Part shown: in pieces, positions 33,764 to 44,521 of the stretch | Layout: each line of letters begins with the position of its first letter | Numbering within the stretch: position 1 is the first letter of the stretch | Origin: Setomelanomma holmii | Taxonomy: Eukaryota; Ascomycota; Dothideomycetes; Pleosporales; Phaeosphaeriaceae | Length of the DNA: 64,000 nucleotides | Assembly (NCBI GenBank): GCA_010015745.1 | Contig: ML978191.1 | Location: 186,001 to 250,000, forward strand | Direction of reading: 5' to 3' | The notes under the pieces: generated by a model | What the model was told of the DNA's origin: nothing | What the model saw: the letters and a program-made list of their open reading frames with translations, nothing else | Databases searched by the model: none | Position numbers and translations under genes: made by a program

Positions 33764-34412
33764 GCGGATCCTACACATTATTTAGCATCAATCATGACAT
33801 CGCCAGACCCTGGTCGGATGCCTGGTGAGTGAGGTTACCCTCAAACACCTAGCCCACACATTGGTCAACGGCTGATAGAGGCGGGAACTTACGTTCGCGC
33901 ATCGTGCGTAACCAAGTAGGGAATGCCGCCCTTTCCAAGCTGGACACGCTTGACCTTGCCGAGCTTGTATTGAGCCTCCTCGTCTGTTATCCTGTGGACG
34001 GTGAAGCGGCCCTTGGTGTCGTAGATGAGGCGGAAGTTCTCGCCGGTCTTCTCGATCGAGATGACGTCCATCAAGCCCGAGGGGAAGGTGGAGTCAGTGC
34101 GGACCTTGCCATCGACCTTGACGAGGCGCTGCATGAGGATGGCATTGACCTCGCGTGCGTTGAGGGCATACTTCAAGCGGTTGCGGAGGAAGATAATCAG
34201 AGGCAGCGAGTCGCGGAGCTTGTGAGGACCGGGCGAGGCCTTGGGAGCGTAAGCACCTGGAGGATGTCAGTTTTGCTGTCCAAGTGTCGAATTTCGCTGC
34301 CGATGCAATTGCGGTCGTGACGGCGGGGATCGAGCATACCGGAAAGCTTGTCGAGGAGCCAGTGCGATGGCGCGCTGAGACGCTTCTGATGCTTCTTAGG
34401 ACCACGACCCAT
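33369..34412 (-). CDS. rps4: 40S ribosomal protein eS4
   Basis: Four exons (34412-34340, 34256-33893, 33770-33531, 33480-33369), introns 83, 122 and 50 nt, 262 residues. That is the family's usual length (261 in yeast). The start MGRGPKKHQKRLSAPSHW is diagnostic. The S4-like, KOW and C-terminal regions follow: MQRLVKVDGKVRTD, RFTVHRITDEEAQYKLGKV, GVLVMVTGGRNMGRVG and the basic end GKGVKLSIAEERDRR. It is part of the small ribosomal subunit. The first short exon and multiple introns are typical of fungal ribosomal protein genes. No odd features are seen. Confidence 0.98.
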
Positions 34413-34998
34413 TTTTGGCTGTTGTTATGAGGTTAGTAGTTTGAAGAGTCCTGTCAGAAAGGAAGTCGAGGTCGCAGGCGGGCAAAATCCATTTGTGTCG
34501 TAAGCGAGTGCGCTAATAGCAGTTTTGCGCTAAACCAAGATTGTCTTCGCTCGTGAGCATCTTTTGGACCATCACCACCAAAGATTGCAAAATTGCATGC
34601 CCGCTCAACTAGAGAGTATTCCCAAACAGATCTCTTGCAAAGCCGTATATATCTTCAAAGATATCTGTCGTTAGCGACTAGAAGAAGGGAATTGTCCTGA
34701 AGACATACAGGATTTAGTTGAATAAAGCCGCTACTCGCAGGCTTCGAAGGTCGAGTAGAGCGAGCACAAATCGCTGCAGCATCTGCTTACCAGTGGAAGC
34801 TGAGCTTACGAAAATCAAAGGGACCGTTCGCATTCGCTAGTTTATGAGACTGCTGGCGTGACGGATATCAACGAGCAGCTCGTTTCAGAAGCTTTGCGGA
34901 CTCAAAATTGGGTATGGTAGGGTGGTTTCGATGGTCTAGGACCAGCACTTGGTATTTTATTTTTTGATAATAATATTAGAAAGCTGTTCAAGGCTATA
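34413..34998. other. Intergenic, 586 bp, upstream of rps4
   Basis: This is the presumed promoter of rps4 and 3' region of the aspartate-semialdehyde dehydrogenase gene. No gene is seen. An A/T run at about 34955-34980 may serve 3' end formation of the dehydrogenase transcript. Confidence 0.5.
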
Positions 34999-36273
34999 TC
35001 AAGCATAGCCTTTCAGTACTGCTGCCTCTGCATTCAGTATCGATGATCCCGCTGCTCCAATAACGGCTGTGACAAATTAGCATGTTGACGATACTAATAG
35101 AACCTCCAAACTTACTGTTGTGACTCAGGGCAACAAACTTGATGTCGAAGATGCCCGACTCATCCTCCCGAATACGACCAACACTGACCGCATATCCTCG
35201 ATCTGTCTCCCTATCCAACCTAGGCTGTGGTCGGTCCGGCTCATCCATCACCACAATAGCCTTGTTTGGCGCAGATGGGCATCCCAACTTCTGCGCATCA
35301 GACACATACTCGCGCATCACCTGCTTAACTTCCTCAGCACTCGGCGGCGGTCGCTTTTGGAAGCGCAGCGAAACGCAGGCCGTGTGTCCGTCAAGGACTG
35401 GCACGCGATTGCAAGCTGCCGAGATCTTCATGGGCTGGTCCACAAAGCCTGTCACATCTCCATTGACACCTCCTAGAATCTTGGAGGCCTCGGTCTCGAG
35501 CTTGTCTTCCTCGCCTGATATGAACGGCACCACGTTGTCGATAACGTCCATGCTGCTTACACCAGGGTAGCCTGCGCCGGACACAGCTTGCATTGTGACG
35601 ACCGAGACTTGGTCTACGGGGCCGAACTTGTCTTGCAGGGCTGCGAATGGGATGACTATTCCAATAACTGCGCAATTCGAGTTGCATACAAGGAAGCCCT
35701 TCTCCAAGCCGTGGTGTTTCCTTTGATGCTTGATGACATCAAGATGCGGGAGGTTTACGGTCGGGACGACGAGCGGGACGATGGGGTCGCGGCGATAGTT
35801 CTTTGCGTTCGAGAAGACGGCGAGGTTGGACTTGAGGAAAGCCATTTCTGAGATCTGTTAGCAAAGTACATATACCCAGATTGCTCTCACGTACCAACAT
35901 CTCCGGCAACATCGCTGTCGAGACCAGAGAAGACCAAGTCGCAATCCTGGAACTCTTCTGGTGTGCATTTCTTCACCACCAGATTCCCAATGCGCTCCGT
36001 GAAAGGAATTGCTTGCTTCCACCTAACAGCATCCTTGTACTTCTTTCCGGCCGAGCGCTCCGAAGCACCTACGGCGTGTAATTCAAAGTGAGGGTGCAGC
36101 GCAAGCAGCAGGATGAATCGTTGGCCGACCGAGCCCGTCGCGCCAAGTACACCTTCAATTGAGTCAGTCAAGAACGATTCAATAGCTGAACTACACCTAC
36201 CGCACTTCTTCTTGGGGAAATTCCGGTTATGCGATGTGAAGTGTTCAGCGTCCATGTTTGTTGTTGCAGACAT
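34999..36273 (-). CDS. hom2: Aspartate-semialdehyde dehydrogenase
   Basis: Four exons (36273-36201, 36152-35895, 35847-35116, 35066-34999), introns 48, 47 and 49 nt, 376 residues. The enzyme reduces aspartyl phosphate to aspartate semialdehyde with NADPH, the branch point to threonine, methionine and (in some organisms) lysine; it is cytosolic. The nucleotide-binding loop is GVLGATGSVGQRF. The catalytic cysteine is C169 in CNSNCAVIG. AVSGAGYPG and DGHTACVSLRF are conserved substrate-site segments. The last exon supplies the helix GAAGSSILNAEAAV. The N-terminal 24 residues are longer than in yeast, and the ATG at 36255 could be used instead. Confidence 0.97.
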
Positions 36274-36570
36274 GGAATTTCTGAGTTAATTGGAGATCTT
36301 GAACTTTATGACGCGCGGGGTGTGGCGTGAAAACGCGACCACCGATCGCGGAGGTCCGCAAATGGTCATCAACCACGAAATTGAACATCTCCGAGAGCTA
36401 TGACAAGATGTTCAGAACAATGCTGATACGAATTGCGGTGACGTGAGCGATGCTAAATCTATTGATGCTTAAAGCTAATGCATGTTCGGAATACAGACAT
36501 CCGCCCAATGCAAGCTTTTGTGACAGGATAACTCGGGAATTGCAAATGAAAACGCGAGCGATATGAACGA

Positions 36571-38730
36571 TTAGTCCAGCGCATCCATGATCTTCCCTGG
36601 GTTCATAAGCCAGTATGGGTCCAGTGCGCCTTTGATGCTCCTCATGACATTAATGGTGTCCAGCCCAAGCTCCTTTTGTAGAGACGCTTTCTTCCCCAGT
36701 CCGATGCCATGCTCCCCGGTACAGGTACCGTCCATCTCGAGTGCGCGATCCACCATGTCATGGACACATTTCTCAACAGCTGCCCGCTCTTTTGGGTCTT
36801 TGCTGTTGTACATGATGCTCTCGTGAAAGTTGCCATCGCCAATATGGCCTAGAATGCTCGCGAAGAGACCAAGGTCATCCATTTCTTTCTTGGAGATTTC
36901 TACTCATTCGTGAGTACTTGAGCAACTGATAGTGCTGGGTTAGAACATACCAATGATGTCTGGAAGTCGGGAAATGGGAACAGCAACATCGGTCGACCAG
37001 ACTTCGTCGCCCTCACGACGAAGTGCCATCATGCTCCATAGTGATTCCTTACGCGCGGACCACAGCGTCTTCTGCTCCTCAGGGTTCATCGCAAACTCGA
37101 AGTCTCCACTTTTGTGCGCCCTAGCAATGGCTTGGACGTTTTTGATATTCTCCTGCACCTATATGCAGTCAGTTCCATTCCGGGTAAACAATTGAGTAAT
37201 AGGGCTGAACCCACCCCTGCTTTGGTTCCCGAAAATCTGATTGCGGCAGTCAGCACGTGCTCTCAGATCGCCCAAATCGATCGACAACTTACTTGAAGAA
37301 CATAGTGGGTACTTCTTTCCACTTTTTGGTGGTAGATCCGGCCCTGTTGATCACAGACATTTGAACATCGTCCATTATCTCCATTGCAGCCACTGGTACT
37401 CCTGTTCGCAGGACTCTCGATGCAGCCGCTGCCGCATCACGAATGGTGGGGAACGTTACAACAGCGACGCTCGTCTCTTGGGGTACCACTGCCAGTTTTA
37501 GTGTGATCTCGGTGACTATGCCTAGAGTCCCCTCCGAGCCAATGAAGAGATTCGTCAAATTGTATCCAGCTGAGGATTTTCTCCAACATTGTTAGTCGTT
37601 GTCCTGGCGCAGACACTCATGCATTTGACGTACCTTGGGCGGCGTCGAGTCTTGATCACGGTACCATCTGCGAGAACCACGGTCAAATTGATGACCCAGT
37701 CCTTCATGGTCCCGTATCGAACTGCGTTGGTCCCGCTGTATCACGTCAGTCCATGTGCGTCAACTGAATGACGTGGAGCATTGTCACCTGCAGCTTGTTC
37801 CCACCATGCCTCCAATCCTAGCCTACCACGTCCATCAGCACGCGTCCGGAATCGCCCAATCCGGCAACCCGGGAGCTGTTGAGAAAGTCGCAGGGTCGCT
37901 TACCGAAGGGCCAGGATCTACTGGAAAGAAGAGACCAGATTCTTTGATCTGGTCATTGAGACTCATCCACGGAACGGATGGCTGGACAACAACATCCATA
38001 CTGTTTACCACTTGTCACTCAACTGTACGCAGGTCGAACTGCAAAGGACCCACTCACTCGTCGGCGTGCAAGGCCACGATTTGGTCCATGAAGGTGAAAT
38101 CGATACTCATGCCGCCGTATGGAGCAGAAAAATTCGCTTCTAGACTCGAGCCTCCAGAATAAGGGACTGCAAAGGCTTAGCGGTCATTCGGGTGATAGAG
38201 GCGCCAACTCACTCATTGGTATCTTGTGCTTATAGCACACCTTCGCAAGCTCAGCAACCTCCTCTGTTGATTTGGGGTATGCGACAGCGACTGGAAGCTG
38301 ATCAATGTTGATCGATGACCATTCGGAATATCCGTGTCTGTGCAAGTCTTCATCATCTGTACTGATCGCGTCTTCTCCGAGAGTCTCTCTCAACTCCTCA
38401 ATTGCCTGTTCAATATGTAAGCGATACATAACACAACCATGATTTCTGGTGACGAACCCTCTCCATTTCTCTTTTCGAGGCATATTGCGGACCCGGGGTC
38501 CTGCGCCACGGGAGCTGGAACCGCGGTGTCTCGTCGTTGGCACCATAATAATATGTGGTTGTGCCAGTCGCAGCGGAAAAGAGTAGTACCCGTCCAGAAT
38601 TCCAGAACGGCTTGTAATCGAACGCAGATTTGAAGTTTTGCTCGGCTGTTGTCGTTCGTGATCGGATCCCACCCCGCTTGAGCAGAGGCGACACTAAGCG
38701 CCTGAGATGCGCTGCTGGCTGGCGAAACAT
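36571..38730 (-). CDS. dld1: D-lactate dehydrogenase (cytochrome), mitochondrial
   Basis: Ten exons, reconstructed by frame: 38730-38458, 38405-38213, 38166-38058, 38000-37904, 37822-37788, 37735-37634, 37580-37293, 37236-37215, 37158-36951, 36899-36571; 551 residues. It is an FAD enzyme that oxidises D-lactate and passes electrons to cytochrome c. The Arg-rich start (FRQPAAHLRRLVSPLLKRG) is a mitochondrial presequence, and a hydrophobic patch (VLLFSAATGTTTYYYG) may anchor it in the inner membrane. The FAD site shows IPYSGGSSLEANF, the phosphate loop GPSARIGGMVGTSCSG and FIGSEGTLGIV. The C-terminal half has GHIGDGNFH (catalytic His) and GEHGIGLGK. Exons 5 (35 nt) and 8 (22 nt) are very short and easily missed. 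Confidence 0.95.
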
Positions 38731-40194
38731 AACGGAAAAGTTGAGAACAAAAGGACAAGAATGCGGAACGTGGCTGAAGTAGTGAGTAGTACCGGAGCTA
38801 AAATATTGAATCCACTTCTGGTGGCCATTGATCACGCTGTAGAATCTAAGCTACAGAATTGGAGAAGTAGAGTAGACCAGACCTGCAGGGGTGGGCTACG
38901 CATTTTGGGAACTAAACGGCACGATATGAGCGAGCGGGGAGAGCTATTTGAATCTAAACGCAGTTGGCGCGGCTTTCCATTCGGGTTGTCGCTTCGACCT
39001 GGATGGCCAACGCACAGGCAGAGCCAGCAACAAAGCTCCAAGGAAGTTTGTGGGATGGGGCCAGTGACGAGCGTGGGAGGCTGACAATATTCCGATTCCT
39101 GTAACAAAATTTTCGGCAGCAAATGGATGCCATGCATGATCAGCTGCAAGGGGGCGTGCAATAGAGCACGGTGATTGCGGGGAAGACCAGGGCGATGACA
39201 AACAGCAGCGTGCAGTTAGATGCATCGTGGCGACTTGTGTCGATGAATGACCTTTGGAGCGCATTGCTCGCGTGACGAGGCGCTCATCTAAGACCCAACG
39301 GTCACAGACGAGCACCGAAACTATGGATCCGGGTCTTCCTTGCGTGTTGTGCTGCTGCACGATTTCTTTCCTTTTTGGGTCCTGATCTGGATAACAGAGG
39401 CATTTGCCAGGGGATACGTCCAGACATCGAATGGACAACTGCTGCCCATGGCGTTGAGGCTCCTGTGAAGCCTTGCAAAAGGAATCCGCGCCGCTGTGGA
39501 GCTGAGCGGTGGAAGGCCTGGCAGACGTCTATTGGGCGTATGTGATACGATTACCCTCACAAAATTGGTCCCTTGTCTGTGCAGCATGCGAATGATTGCT
39601 AGCTGACAAGATGCAGGTGGGGGACAAGCGTGTGCATTCGCCCTCAGGCGTTACCATCCCACTCTTGATGCTCAAAGCGGCGCGTGAATTTCGTCAGTCG
39701 GTGTGGCGCGGAACACACCGAAGCTTGACAAAATGCAGCATTGACAGTGAGCAGCAGAGAGAGCGAACCAAGGGTCGGTGTGCCGTAACGTGGAGAGCAT
39801 TGCTTCACCGAGCTCCTTGCGGGCTGCTTGAGCACAGGATGCAGGAGAGCATGAGCAGCTGCCAAAAGCAACGAAGCCTAGAACCTAAAGCCGCCAATCA
39901 GGAAAATGGCACAGGATTTTTCAACAATCCCCACAACGCCCAGGAGTGCGTGGCGCTGAGAGAGCCGTGTATGCGATATGGGACGGGCTGACGTCAATAC
40001 TGTATGTGGGTGGTGATGAAATGTCGTCCGCAGTGCTGTGAGACTGAACGTTGTCTATTCGTCCCAAAGAGGAAGGGGCGCCATCGCCGCAACGCATCGG
40101 TTGTCGGGGCAGCCAAACAACGCTTCTCGCGCGATGGACCATCAAGATCTGGCTATGCTTTGAGGGAAGTGCCGCAACTCAACACAACCTCAGC
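38731..40194. other. Divergent intergenic region, 1.46 kb
   Basis: This lies between dld1 (reverse) and the coiled-coil gene (forward). Several frames of 60-164 codons have no recognisable content, and I see no gene. Confidence 0.5.
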
Positions 40195-43100
40195 ATGGCG
40201 AATCACAGTAGTATGCTGTCGGCGGAAATTACGAGGATCATCGAGTGTCCGTATCCTGCCTCCCTGTCTGTAAGTTCGCCGCGCATAGTCCCATCCCCCG
40301 CAAGCCCAGCGTGTCTTGCAGTTCCGAGTTGCACAGCAAGGCACATGACTCGCCGCATATGCAGGCTACAATTGCTGACGCGAGAACTCGCAGCATCTGG
40401 CCGACCTCCTCACACGTGCCAATACTCTGACAATTAGAGCTTGCATACACGACCTCTCGCCTTGTGCGGTGAGCAAGCTTGCAGTACTTGTCCACGAGGC
40501 GTTGTCGATATGTGCTTATGCACTCCACGTATTGTCTTCTCTTTGTGAGTAGAAAGGTTACCGATGGCTAAAAGACCAGCTGACCGGTGCCTTCAGGTCA
40601 ATCAAGAGAATTCAGAGACGCAGTCTTATGTCAGAATCCCGGCCTGTTGAATGGGTTGCTGACCAAAGCTAATTCCTCTTCACGAGACTTTGACGAAGTG
40701 AGTATACCATAGCTTCACGAGTGATAGTCAAGGCTAATAGCATACAGTACGCGGAACTATGTGTGCTTCTGCTGTCGCGGCCGCTGCCGGCCTGCGCACC
40801 GTTGCCCGCATCCGCGCAGCCGTTCTTTCTACGAGTCTTCGAGAAGGCGAATCAGAATCCGGACGTGAGCACACTCAAAGCAGTCTACTCCATGTTGAAT
40901 GGGGCCTGTGGGAACCTTTTGAGTCTGCTTTCTGCGGAGAGAAGAGAGCAATTCGATCAAGGCCTGTCTCACATTCTCTCTGACCACAATACGGGACAGG
41001 CGTCGATATTGCTGCTATGGTGCTTCGGCATCGCACTGATTGTAGAACACCCTTTCCAGGCCGACATACAGCACCCTTCACAGGCGAGCTCTGAGCAAGA
41101 GACACAATCCGCATCTGCCGTCGCTGAGAAGCGATGGACGACAGCAGCAGCGCACAAGATGTTTGGCTCGACAAGCAAGATGAACAAGACGATTTACTTG
41201 ACCTACTTGAGCGTCATCTGGGCGACTAAGGGTGACGTAGGTGTCGCAGACGACGAAGCAATCGAAGGCATCCAAATCGCCATTCGTACGCTGCAGTCGG
41301 TGGATCAAACAGTGCTCAAGAATTGGCCAAGAACGAGCGCGATCGTGAAAAGTACGATTCCCCGATTGCCTTCGAAAGTCCTACGCACGAACATCAACTC
41401 GACCCTGCAGCTGCAAGCATTAACTTTCTACGCAAAGGCAACCGCAGGTGCTCCATCTGCAGAGGTTGTGACACAATACGAACATTGCTTGCTCAGCATC
41501 GCAAGTCTGGGCAATACACAGTGTCTTGGAGACACGCTCTCAACATCGCTGCCTATGTTCTCGGTTAGTGTTGAGAAGAAAGAACCTCTTACGCTTTCAT
41601 TGGCTGACCTCTACAGCCACATCTACAGCAGAGTTCAATTCAAACGCTGATCAATGGACTTCTCGATACATGCTCATCAACTACCAGTCACGCCGCGTCT
41701 TCGAGTTACACACTCCTGGCGGAGCGACTGGCGAAGATATTGCCGGACTGTGCGGTGCTTCATGCTAAAGTACTGTCTGCAGTGCTATCCAGTGATGTGC
41801 AAGCCAAGATTTGGAGCCTGATTCGAGCCAAGACTGAGACGATCCGACAGAATTCGGGGCCCGTGTTAGCGATGTCGAGCCACCATGAGCTGGTTTCGGC
41901 CACCATTTCGTTTCTACTTGCTCTGGCCTTGACAGTCCAATCGGATGCACCCAGGCTCCCTAATGCCATGATCATGGCATTGATCCACAAGCATAAGTCT
42001 GAGTCTCGTATAGAGACGTTATGCACCCACATCTCAAACGCACCCGAGGTCAGCTCGGTCTCCCTCTTCCAGCAGAAGAACACTCCGTTTTCTGGTCAGC
42101 CACTCCAGGACTGGCGGCATCGTCTCAACTCCGAACTCGAAAGTCAGGGATCTTATCACAGAGACTCTGTCATACGGTCGGTAGCGCAAATATGCCAGGA
42201 CCTTGAGACCCGATGCAACACCGCCGAAGAGCCTCTGCTCCAGGAGAAGGAAAAATCTCGGCAATTGGAGCAAACAGTAGCGGACCTGAAGACACGGGTG
42301 TCTTTCCTTGAGTCTGAAGCTACAGACAGTCGCTTTCACTTGGAAGGTCTTGAAGACGAGAAGCTCAACCTTTTCGATGAAAACCAGCGTCTTTCTAGGA
42401 AGCTTGATGGTCTACAGGGTAACCTCGACGAGGCGAACAGAAATGCAGATGAAATGTCGCGCCAACACCAAGAAGATATTCAAGCCAAAGAGCTAGAACT
42501 CAGATCGACAATGCTGGAACATGAAGAGTGTCTTTATAAACATCGAGAAGACTTGGAAGCTCGAGACGAAACGATGAACAAACTCAGGGAGGAATTCCAG
42601 CTCGTCTCAGATCAAATGGCCCTGCTTAGTAGAGAGCATAAGGGTTTGCGCAGCGGCTTGAATGAAGCAAATCAACAATTGAACCATGAGGTCGAAAAGG
42701 CTTTGGTGCAGTCTGAGGAGATCTTACGACTCGGTGATCGAAACACCGGGCTAGAGCTGCAGCTGCAGGGTACTGAGGCAGACCTCGACACAACCACAGC
42801 GCGCTTGAGTGAGCTGGAAGTTAGTCACCAGGAACTGGTACACACATCCGAAGAAGCATATAGAGATCTTCAATTGGAACACCAACGAGACATGGACGCC
42901 GCTGATGCTGCGGCGAAGGAGACAGCTGAGGCTCTCCAAGCCCAGCTCCAAGAGGCGTTACAACATGGCCTACAAGCAGAAGCTGAGCATGGCGAGACGC
43001 GGCGTGAACTCGAGCAGCTTCACACTTCGATCCCAGCACTCGAGAGCAGGATCCAAGAGCTTGCAGACTTTTGCGCGGAGCAAGAAGAAGAACTAGAGGA

Positions 43101-43743
43101 GCTGAGAGCTTTGCGAAAGAACGTGTTAGCTGGATTGGGCCTTGCATCACAGCACCCTCTAACCATACGGCCTACGGCCCGCGCCGCAAAGGATCATGCC
43201 ATCCAAATGCCCGAGGAGCCACGGGAGCAGCGACGTCGTAAGTCAGCGATTAATACTCTAGACGGCGTGTCGAAGGCATCCCGGAACACTCAGGGCGTTA
43301 CAAGCACGGCATTGGAGACCGTTGCAAATGCATCATTCGGATCTTCTGATTCGCACTCATCGCAAAATGAGCCGACCCCAAAGCGCTCGAAGCCACGACC
43401 ATCTTTTAAAGTGCCCGCTATGCGTACTCCATTAAATAAAAAGCCTCTTCCATCCTCGAGGTCAATGTCGAACAAACTTTCGCCAAGCAAACGCTCAGCT
43501 CTGAGACAATTGTCGCCAAACCGGCGCCACACTACAGTTGGATTCGTCGTGTCGGAAGATGATGCAGTGTATAACAATGAGTTGCGCTCAGCAAGAAAGA
43601 AACGAGGAAGCTTACATGATATTGATGAGGTAGATTTTGACATGGATGACTTTATGGCGGGGACTCCAATGACTCCAGGTAATTTCGTGACTGGCACAGG
43701 CAGGATTCCCGATGACGAAGACGTAACAACAACTGAGCTTTGA
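40195..43743 (+). CDS. Large helical/coiled-coil protein with CDK-type sites
   Basis: Five exons: 40195-40269, 40394-40544, 40597-40697, 40748-41563 and 41617-43743; introns 124, 52, 50 and 53 nt; 1,089 residues. The three 5' exons are short, but their splice sites are clean (GTAAGT, GTGAGT, GTGAGT donors) and frame is kept. They add an alpha-helical start (HLADLLTRANTLTIR, VSKLAVLVHEALSI). About 550 residues look like all-helical repeats of ARM or HEAT type. From about 560 to 900 is a long coiled coil (EKEKSRQLEQTVADLK onward). The basic tail has TPKR, SPSK and SPNR, full CDK consensus sites. I do not recognise the family. The layout suggests a structural protein of spindle pole, chromosome or cytoskeleton (inference). 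Confidence 0.78.
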
Positions 43744-44521
43744 CTACTCAGACAAGTCGCTTCTATGAGCATATTGCATCCTGGGTAGACGTCAATCGGA
43801 GTCGTGCTGGTCCTCGGCGAAAGGGTTTCGCTAGGCGGATACTTGCATACACGGAACGTTGGGTTTGAAGACAAAGGTTTGATACCCATAATCTCATTAT
43901 TACCGAAGGTTTCTATCTACACCTTTATTTGATCTGTATACGGGGCACAAGGCGCCGCGAAAAAATCTTTGCCCGTCTTCATGCTTCCAGTACTTCTCTC
44001 AATCTCGCCGCCCAAGAGTTCCCTAGCATTTGCTTACTCTATCCATGCACCTTTCCGATCCCACTTACGGCAACTAGTTGCAGTCCTGTTCAGAGTCCCG
44101 CACGTGCTACAATCGATTGTTTCTTCGAGCGCGCTCTCATCACCTTTCCTCGTCGACACGCCGCTGCAGACACACTGTAGCTTGGTCTATCGTTTCCAAA
44201 CAAGGGCTGCAAAGCGCCTCTCCTTCTGACGACTTACTGGGTGAGCAAGCTCGGGTCGGCAGGCGTGAAGGCTCGCTTGCTGCTTCCACCCGTCGCGTCA
44301 AGCAAACAACATATCTTCCAACCCCAACCAATCTCACTCGCAAGTACGTGATCAATCAGAATTGTTGCAGCTGAAGTGCAGTTAGTCCTTGGCTGGCTTT
44401 CCGCAGCCTGACCGCTCGTGCGCGCCTTTCAATTCGCGGTCACCATTGATTCCGCCCACTTACCGCTTCTTCAAGCCTTCCTCTAGGATTGGAAGTCGCG
44501 CAAGCACGTCGACAAACAGAT
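43744..44521. other. Intergenic, 778 bp, upstream of RdRP
   Basis: This lies between two forward genes. It holds the 3' end of the coiled-coil gene and the promoter and leader of the RNA polymerase gene. No gene is seen. Confidence 0.5.

Noticed and set aside
38944..39438. 164-codon reverse frame upstream of dld1
   Set aside because: No domain, no plausible splice partners, and it lies in a divergent intergenic region.
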